Source of the DNA: JABHCC01 sp964444375
Lineage (GTDB): Bacteria > Bacteroidota > Bacteroidia > Bacteroidales > UBA12481
Direction of reading: 5' to 3'
NCBI GenBank assembly: GCA_964444375.1
Contig: CAYUGX010000135.1
Span: 1 to 12,338, forward strand
Length of the DNA stretch: 12,338 nucleotides
The notes under the pieces were generated by a model. It worked only from the letters and a program-made list of their open reading frames with translations, searched no databases and was not told the DNA's origin. A program made the translations under genes and the position numbers. Positions 7,801 through 12,338 of the stretch are shown piece by piece. Within the stretch, counting starts at the first letter, position 1, and each line of letters starts with the position of its first letter.

Positions 7801-9141
7801 CTGAATTCCTAATCGGTGCAAGGTTGGTGCTCGGTTCAACAGAACTGGATGCCCCTTCAACACATTTTCAAGAATATCCCAGACTACCGGATCACGGCGA
7901 TCAACAATCTTTTTAGCTGATTTTACAGTTTTGACAATACCGCGCTCAATCAACTTACGAATAACGAATGGTTTATAAAGCTCAGCGGCCATATCCTTTG
8001 GCAAACCACACTCATGCAAGTTCAACTCAGGTCCTACGACAATTACTGAACGAGCAGAATAGTCTACACGCTTACCCAACAAGTTTTGACGAAAGCGTCC
8101 CTGCTTACCTTTTAAACTATCGCTGAGTGACTTAAGCGGACGATTTGCATCTGTTTTGACCGCATTTGACTTTCGGCTGTTATCAAAGAGGCTATCAACA
8201 GCTTCCTGTAGCATCCTCTTTTCATTTCGAAGAATAACCTCAGGTGCTTTAATTTCAATTAAGCGCTTGAGTCGATTATTCCGGATAATTACACGACGAT
8301 AGAGATCATTTAAATCTGAAGTGGCAAAACGACCACCATCTAATGGCACCAAGGGACGAAGTTCAGGCGGGATCACTGGAACGACTTTAACTATCATCCA
8401 TTCTGGTCGGTTCACACCCTGGCTGGCCCTGAAGGCTTCAACCACCTGAAGGCGTTTTAACGCTTCATTCTTTCTTTGTTGTGAGGTCTCAGTATTGGCC
8501 TTATGACGTAGGTTGTACGATAATCCATCTAAATCAATTCTCTCAAGAAGACGATAAAGCGCCTCAGCTCCCATTCCTGCAATAAACTTCGCTGGATCAC
8601 TATCATCCAATAAATGGTTTTCCTTAGGCAGCTCTTCCATGATATCCAGGCACTCTTCTTCTGTCAGGAAGTCGAGGTACTGAATGCCATCAGCTTCTTT
8701 TATCCCCGCGTTGATCACTACGTACCGTTCGTAATAGATTATAGAGTCAAGCTTCTTAGTGGGTAAACCCAAAAGATAACCTATTTTGTTTGGCAAGGAT
8801 TTAAAATACCAGATGTGTGCAACCGGCACGGTCAAAGCGATGTGCCCCATACGTTCGCGTCTAACCTTCTTCTCAGTCACCTCAACACCACAACGGTCAC
8901 ATATAATGCCTTTGTATCTAATCCTTTTATATTTACCACAATGACACTCGTAATCTTTTACAGGGCCAAATATCCTTTCACAGAATAATCCATCTCTTTC
9001 AGGCTTGTAGGTCCGGTAATTGATGGTTTCAGGCTTTAGGACTTCCCCACTGGATCTTTCCAGAATCTCCTCTGGAGAAGCTAAACCGAGAGCAATTTTG
9101 GTAAAACTGCTTTTTACCTTGGTTTCTTTTCTGAACGCCAT
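4870..9141 (-). CDS. rpoC: DNA-directed RNA polymerase, beta' subunit
   Basis: This complete 1423-residue beta' subunit is close in length to the E. coli protein (1407). Visible parts in order are the N-terminal zinc ribbon with C66, C68, C81 and C84; the clamp and rudder region with GKRVDYSARSVIVVGPEL (356-373); the active-site loop NADFDGDQM (470-478) with Mg-binding D472, D474 and D476; the bridge helix (about 774-809); the second zinc site C819, C893, C900 and C903; and the trigger loop SIGEPGTQLTLRTFHVGG (927-944) with catalytic H941. Leu937 takes the place of the E. coli trigger-loop Met932. About 180 residues (945-1125) interrupt the trigger loop, as the SI3 insertion does in many Gram-negative bacteria, before ITGGLPRVTELFEAR (1130-1144). 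The gene starts 28 bp after the rpoB stop, at an A-rich leader with no Shine-Dalgarno sequence. No frameshift or missing key residue is seen. Confidence 0.99.
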   Translation of the reverse strand: MAFRKETKVKSSFTKIALGLASPEEILERSSGEVLKPETINYRTYKPERDGLFCERIFGPVKDYECHCGKYKRIRYKGIICDRCGVEVTEKKVRRERMGHIALTVPVAHIWYFKSLPNKIGYLLGLPTKKLDSIIYYERYVVINAGIKEADGIQYLDFLTEEECLDIMEELPKENHLLDDSDPAKFIAGMGAEALYRLLERIDLDGLSYNLRHKANTETSQQRKNEALKRLQVVEAFRASQGVNRPEWMIVKVVPVIPPELRPLVPLDGGRFATSDLNDLYRRVIIRNNRLKRLIEIKAPEVILRNEKRMLQEAVDSLFDNSRKSNAVKTDANRPLKSLSDSLKGKQGRFRQNLLGKRVDYSARSVIVVGPELNLHECGLPKDMAAELYKPFVIRKLIERGIVKTVKSAKKIVDRRDPVVWDILENVLKGHPVLLNRAPTLHRLGIQAFQPKLIEGKAIQLHPLVCTAFNADFDGDQMAVHLPLGNAAVLEAQMLMLASHNILNPANGAPITVPSQDMVLGLYYVTKARKGTDTIHVKGEGLVFYSPEEVIIAYNEKALDLHAVIKVKVDDVVDGKPVNRIIETTVGRVLFNEVVPNDVGFLNTLLTKKALRDIIGTVLKKCGTAATAKFLDDIKNIGFMTAFTGGLSFNLDDVIIPDQKDPMIEGGYDQVEDVLNNYNMGFITNNERYNQIIDVWTHTNARLTQTVMNQLSSDNQGFNSVYMMLDSGARGSKEQIRQLCGMRGLMAKPQKSGSSGSEIIENPILSNFKEGLSVLEYFISTHGARKGLADTALKTADAGYLTRRLVDVAQDVVVSENDCGTLRGLVATALKNNEEVVESLFDRILGRTALNDIYHPLTGDLILGAGEEINEITARFIDESPIEQVEIRSVLTCESKRGACAKCYGRSLATGRMAQSGDSVGVIAAQSIGEPGTQLTLRTFHVGGTAGNIAAESSISARYKGVLEIDELRTVKFNNEGVDIDVVIGRLAELRVVDENTGIGLSTHAIPYGAKMFKQDGDRVEPGDLICDWDPFNAVIVSEASGHVNFESVIEGITYREESDEQTGFREKVITETKDKTKNPEIKIVDKKKEPLKIYNLPVGSHISVNEGEAVKAGQIIAKIPRSVSKAGDITGGLPRVTELFEARNPSNPAVVAEIDGTISYGKIKRGNREIVITSKTGEVKKYLVSLSKQILVQPNDYVRAGTPLSDGAITPADILAIKGPTAVQEYIVNEVQEVYRMQGVKINDKHFEVIVRQMMRKVVIEDPGDTKFLEKQVVDKQDVMEENDSIYGKKVIIEGGDSQTLRAGQMVTMRKLRDENSMLKRKDLKPVEARDALPATSNQILQGITKAALQTNSWLSAASFQETTKVLNEAAILGKVDDLDGLKENVIVGHQIPAGTGNRVFDRIIVGSMEEYQALMQAKDTE

Positions 9142-9169
9142 AGTATATTTTGATCTTCTGATTAACTAA

Positions 9170-12100
9170 TTATACCAATTTCACACTTAGCCCGAGTCCA
9201 CGCAACTCGTGCAACAATACATTCAGTGATTCCGGGATGCCTGGTGTAGGCAGTGGTTCACCCTTAACGATAGCTTCATAGGCCTTGGCCCTTCCCATCA
9301 CGTCATCTGATTTAACGGTGAGGATCTCTTGCAAGATATTGGCTGCACCAAATGCTTCAAGTGCCCAAACTTCCATTTCACCAAATCGCTGACCACCAAA
9401 CTGGGCTTTACCACCCAATGGTTGCTGAGTAATCAAAGAATATGGACCAATGGAACGAGCGTGCATCTTGCCTTCGACCATGTGACCCAACTTCAACATG
9501 TAAATCACACCCACTGTTGCAGGTTGGTCGAATCGCTGACCGGTGCCACCGTCATACAAATGGGTCTTCCCAAAACGCGGCAATTCAGCCTGATCGGTAT
9601 AGTCGGATATTTCATCCAAACTGGCTCCATCGAAAATTGGGGTAGCAAATTTGCGATTCAATTTCAATCCAGCCCAACCCAGTACAGTTTCGTAAATCTG
9701 CCCCAGGTTCATCCTTGATGGTACACCGAGGGGATTCAATACAATATCCACTGGAGTTCCATCTTCAAGGAAAGGCATGTCTTCTTGTCTAACTATCTTG
9801 GCCACAATACCTTTATTACCGTGGCGCCCTGCCATTTTATCCCCAACTGTCAGTTTTCTTTTCTTCGCAATGTATACTTTAGCCAATTGAACAATACCGG
9901 TTGGTAATTCGTCGCCAATTGTTATGTTATACTTCTTGCGGCGATAATCTCCTTCAATCTCCTTGTACTTGACAAGGTAATTGTTCATCAATTCTTTGAT
10001 GGTATCATTCTTGTTCTTATCGGTGGTCCACTTGTTCGGATTGACCGACATATAATCAACACCTTGAAGAATACGTTGAGTAAACTTTGTTCCTTTAGGA
10101 ACGACATCTTCATTCAGGTTATTCTTTACACCTTGTGAAGTTTTTCCGTTCACCAAAGTAAATAACTTCTCAACTAGGATCTGAGTTAACTTGGTTGTGT
10201 TGGTCTCAAATTCAGCATCATACTTATCAACCAGTGCTTTGTCAGCTGAGCGCATCTTACGGTCTTTCACTGACCGAGAGAACAAATTCTTATCGATAAC
10301 GACACCGCTAAGTGATGGTCCAGCCTTTAAACTGGCATCTTTCACATCTCCAGCTTTATCACCAAAAATCGCACGCAGCAGTTTTTCCTCAGGTGATGGA
10401 TCTGATTCCCCTTTAGGAGTGATTTTACCAATTAAAATATCACCGGGCCTCACTTCAGCCCCAATTCTGATCAGTCCGTTTTCATCCAGATTTCGTGTGG
10501 CTTCTTCGCTCACATTTGGAATATCAGATGTCAGTTCTTCTAATCCCCTTTTGGTATCACGAACTTCCAGTATATACTCATCAATGTGAATGGATGTAAA
10601 GAGGTCTTCTCGAACCACACGTTCAGAAATAACGATTGCATCCTCAAAGTTATATCCTTTCCAGGGCATGAAGGCTACCATCAGGTTTCTTCCCAATGCC
10701 AGTTCACCTTCTTGAGTAGCATATCCTTCAGTGAGGATATCTCCAACCTGAACACGCTCACCCTTTTTAACCACAGGTTTTAGGTTGATCGTGGTGTTTT
10801 GGTTTGTCTTTTTAAATTTCTGCAGAGGGTAATTCCGGATCTCATTGTCAAAGCTGACAAACTTTTGATGATCTGAGAACTCATAACGAACCGTTATCTT
10901 GTCTGCATCGACATACTCGACGACTCCGTCACCCTGTGACACATATTGGATCCTTGAATCAGCAATCACATCTCGCTCAATACCCGTTCCAACGATAGGT
11001 GATTCAGGCTTGACAAGCGGGACAGCCTGTCGCATCATATTTGAACCCATCAAAGCCCGGTTAGCATCATCATGCTCAAGGAAGGGAATTAACGAAGCTG
11101 CGATAGAAGCAATCTGATTTGGTGCAACGTCCATGAGGTCCACTTCCTCACCGGGAGAGAGTGGATAATCAGCTTCAAACCTGGCTTTTACTTTTGGATT
11201 GACAAATTTGCCATCATCTTGGATGGGCGCATTCGCCTGTGCAATTATCTTTTCCTCTTCTTCTTCAGCACTGTAATAGACTATACCTTCGACAGACAGG
11301 TCTACCTGACCATCATGTACTTTACGATACGGAGTTTCGATGAATCCTAAATGATTCACCTTAGCATATACACACAAAGAGGAGATCAAACCGATGTTTG
11401 GTCCTTCAGGTGTCTCAATCGGACAGAGGCGACCATAGTGAGTATAGTGTACGTCCCTAACCTCAAAACCAGCCCGTTCTCTTGATAAACCACCTGGACC
11501 CAATGCCGACATCCTACGCTTGTGGGTCATCTCAGCCAGTGGGTTGGTTTGATCCATAAACTGACTGAGTGCATTGGTACCAAAGAATGAATTGATGACT
11601 GAAGACAAGGTTTTTGAGTTGATCAAATCAATAGGAGTGAATACTTCGTTATCACGAACATTCATTCTTTCTCTTATGGTACGGGCCATTCTGGCCAGTC
11701 CCACACCAAATTGATTATACAACTGCTCGCCAACAGTACGAACGCGACGGTTACTTAAATGGTCAATATCATCAACGTCTGCTTTTGAGTTGATCAACTC
11801 AATTAGGTATTTAATGATACTGATAATGTCTTCTTTTGTCAGGACCTTGGTATCCATTACGATATCGAGTCCCAGCTTTTTATTGATCCTGTATCGACCA
11901 ACATCACCCAAATCATATCGTTTATCAGAGAAGAATAACTTCTCAATGACATCACGTGCTGTGGTTTCATCAGGTGGTTCAGCATTTCTAAGCTGTCTGT
12001 AGATATGCAGAACTGCCTCTTTTTCAGAGTTACAGGGATCTTTCTGAAGGGTATTATAAATAATCGCAAAATCAGATAGATTTTGATCCTCTTTATGGAG

Positions 12101-12338
12101 CAAAATAGTTTTAGAACCTGATTCGACAATATCATCTATATGATCGACCTCTAGAATGGTTTCGCGATCAATAATCACTTCATTTCTTTCGATCGAGACG
12201 ACCTCACCTGTATCTTCATCAACAAAGTCTTCAATCCAGGATTTCAATACCCGGGCAGCCAGTTTACGGCCAACCACTTTTTTAAGTCCGGTCTTAGTTA
12301 CTTTAATTTCATCGGCCAATCCAAAGATTTCAAGAATA
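9170..12338 (-). CDS. rpoB: DNA-directed RNA polymerase, beta subunit (5' end outside window)
   Basis: About 1056 codons are visible. The frame is open through the right edge. The TTG at 12317-12319 is only the Leu of ILEIFGLADEIK, a normal internal segment of Bacteroidota RpoB, so it is not the start. About 220 N-terminal residues are missing. Counting that Leu as residue 1, the rifampicin pocket is LSQFMDQTNP (251-260) plus HKRRMSALGPGG (266-277). The residues equal to E. coli D516, H526 and S531 are D256, H266 and S271, all of the sensitive type. Next come RLCPIETPEGPNIGLI (297-312), NFEDAIVISER (557-567), a region of about 120 residues (683-800) where lineage-specific insertions are known, KMAGRHGNKG (828-837) near the active site, and the C-terminal LGHMVEGKMHARSIGPYSLI (944-963), which packs on beta'. 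It begins the visible operon with rpoC and the DUF3467 gene. Confidence 0.99.
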   Translation of the reverse strand, partial: ILEIFGLADEIKVTKTGLKKVVGRKLAARVLKSWIEDFVDEDTGEVVSIERNEVIIDRETILEVDHIDDIVESGSKTILLHKEDQNLSDFAIIYNTLQKDPCNSEKEAVLHIYRQLRNAEPPDETTARDVIEKLFFSDKRYDLGDVGRYRINKKLGLDIVMDTKVLTKEDIISIIKYLIELINSKADVDDIDHLSNRRVRTVGEQLYNQFGVGLARMARTIRERMNVRDNEVFTPIDLINSKTLSSVINSFFGTNALSQFMDQTNPLAEMTHKRRMSALGPGGLSRERAGFEVRDVHYTHYGRLCPIETPEGPNIGLISSLCVYAKVNHLGFIETPYRKVHDGQVDLSVEGIVYYSAEEEEEKIIAQANAPIQDDGKFVNPKVKARFEADYPLSPGEEVDLMDVAPNQIASIAASLIPFLEHDDANRALMGSNMMRQAVPLVKPESPIVGTGIERDVIADSRIQYVSQGDGVVEYVDADKITVRYEFSDHQKFVSFDNEIRNYPLQKFKKTNQNTTINLKPVVKKGERVQVGDILTEGYATQEGELALGRNLMVAFMPWKGYNFEDAIVISERVVREDLFTSIHIDEYILEVRDTKRGLEELTSDIPNVSEEATRNLDENGLIRIGAEVRPGDILIGKITPKGESDPSPEEKLLRAIFGDKAGDVKDASLKAGPSLSGVVIDKNLFSRSVKDRKMRSADKALVDKYDAEFETNTTKLTQILVEKLFTLVNGKTSQGVKNNLNEDVVPKGTKFTQRILQGVDYMSVNPNKWTTDKNKNDTIKELMNNYLVKYKEIEGDYRRKKYNITIGDELPTGIVQLAKVYIAKKRKLTVGDKMAGRHGNKGIVAKIVRQEDMPFLEDGTPVDIVLNPLGVPSRMNLGQIYETVLGWAGLKLNRKFATPIFDGASLDEISDYTDQAELPRFGKTHLYDGGTGQRFDQPATVGVIYMLKLGHMVEGKMHARSIGPYSLITQQPLGGKAQFGGQRFGEMEVWALEAFGAANILQEILTVKSDDVMGRAKAYEAIVKGEPLPTPGIPESLNVLLHELRGLGLSVKLV

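Noticed and set aside
9329..9718. Plus-strand open frame of 129 codons opposite the end of rpoB.
   Set aside because: Shadow of a highly conserved coding sequence on the other strand. The product has no recognisable features, and similar shadows occur at 10191-10589, 1046-1327 and 7193-7483.
11495..11572. Possible rifampicin-resistance change in rpoB.
   Set aside because: The residues equal to E. coli D516, H526 and S531 are all the sensitive type, and the flanking differences look like normal lineage variation.
1..12338. A hidden mobile island, CRISPR array, toxin-antitoxin pair or novel defence system.
   Set aside because: The window is almost fully covered by seven recognisable conserved genes on one strand, with gaps of 103 bp or less. 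No repeats, integrase, tRNA or change in base composition was noticed by eye.

Overview
The window looks like ordinary chromosomal DNA from a member of the Bacteroidota. The evidence is the RpoB and RpoC sequences, the small DUF3467 gene directly after rpoC, the divergent nucleotide loop of EtfB, a TAnnTTTG-type -7 promoter element before etfB, and several starts with no Shine-Dalgarno sequence. I cannot name the genus. All seven genes lie on the minus strand, so the order of transcription runs from high to low coordinates. Coding density is very high: the largest gaps are 103 bp (2627-2729) and 89 bp (4440-4528), and no stretch of 300 bases lacks a gene.

The right three quarters (4486-12338) is the end of the RNA polymerase operon. 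It holds rpoB (its 5' end, about 220 codons, is outside the window), complete rpoC and a 107-residue DUF3467 protein. The spacers are 28 and 17 bp. A strong intrinsic terminator at 4486-4519 closes the unit.

The left third holds a carbon-starvation/pyruvate-type transporter (cstA), then etfB, etfA and the N-terminal membrane half of an Fe-S oxidoreductase cut by the left edge. EtfB and EtfA form the electron-transfer flavoprotein. The partial gene resembles the NarI-like membrane domain of the ETF:menaquinone oxidoreductase (EMO, DUF224/CCG) family. Together they would pass electrons from acyl-CoA dehydrogenases to the quinone pool. cstA seems to be a separate unit, with a weak terminator candidate after it and a promoter candidate before etfB.

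I found no mobile element, CRISPR array, tRNA, rRNA or phage gene, and nothing that looks like a new multi-gene system. The points most worth a second look are the DUF3467 gene in the polymerase operon, the altered nucleotide-binding loop of EtfB, the inferred ETF-to-quinone module next to cstA, and the misleading TTG start inside truncated rpoB.
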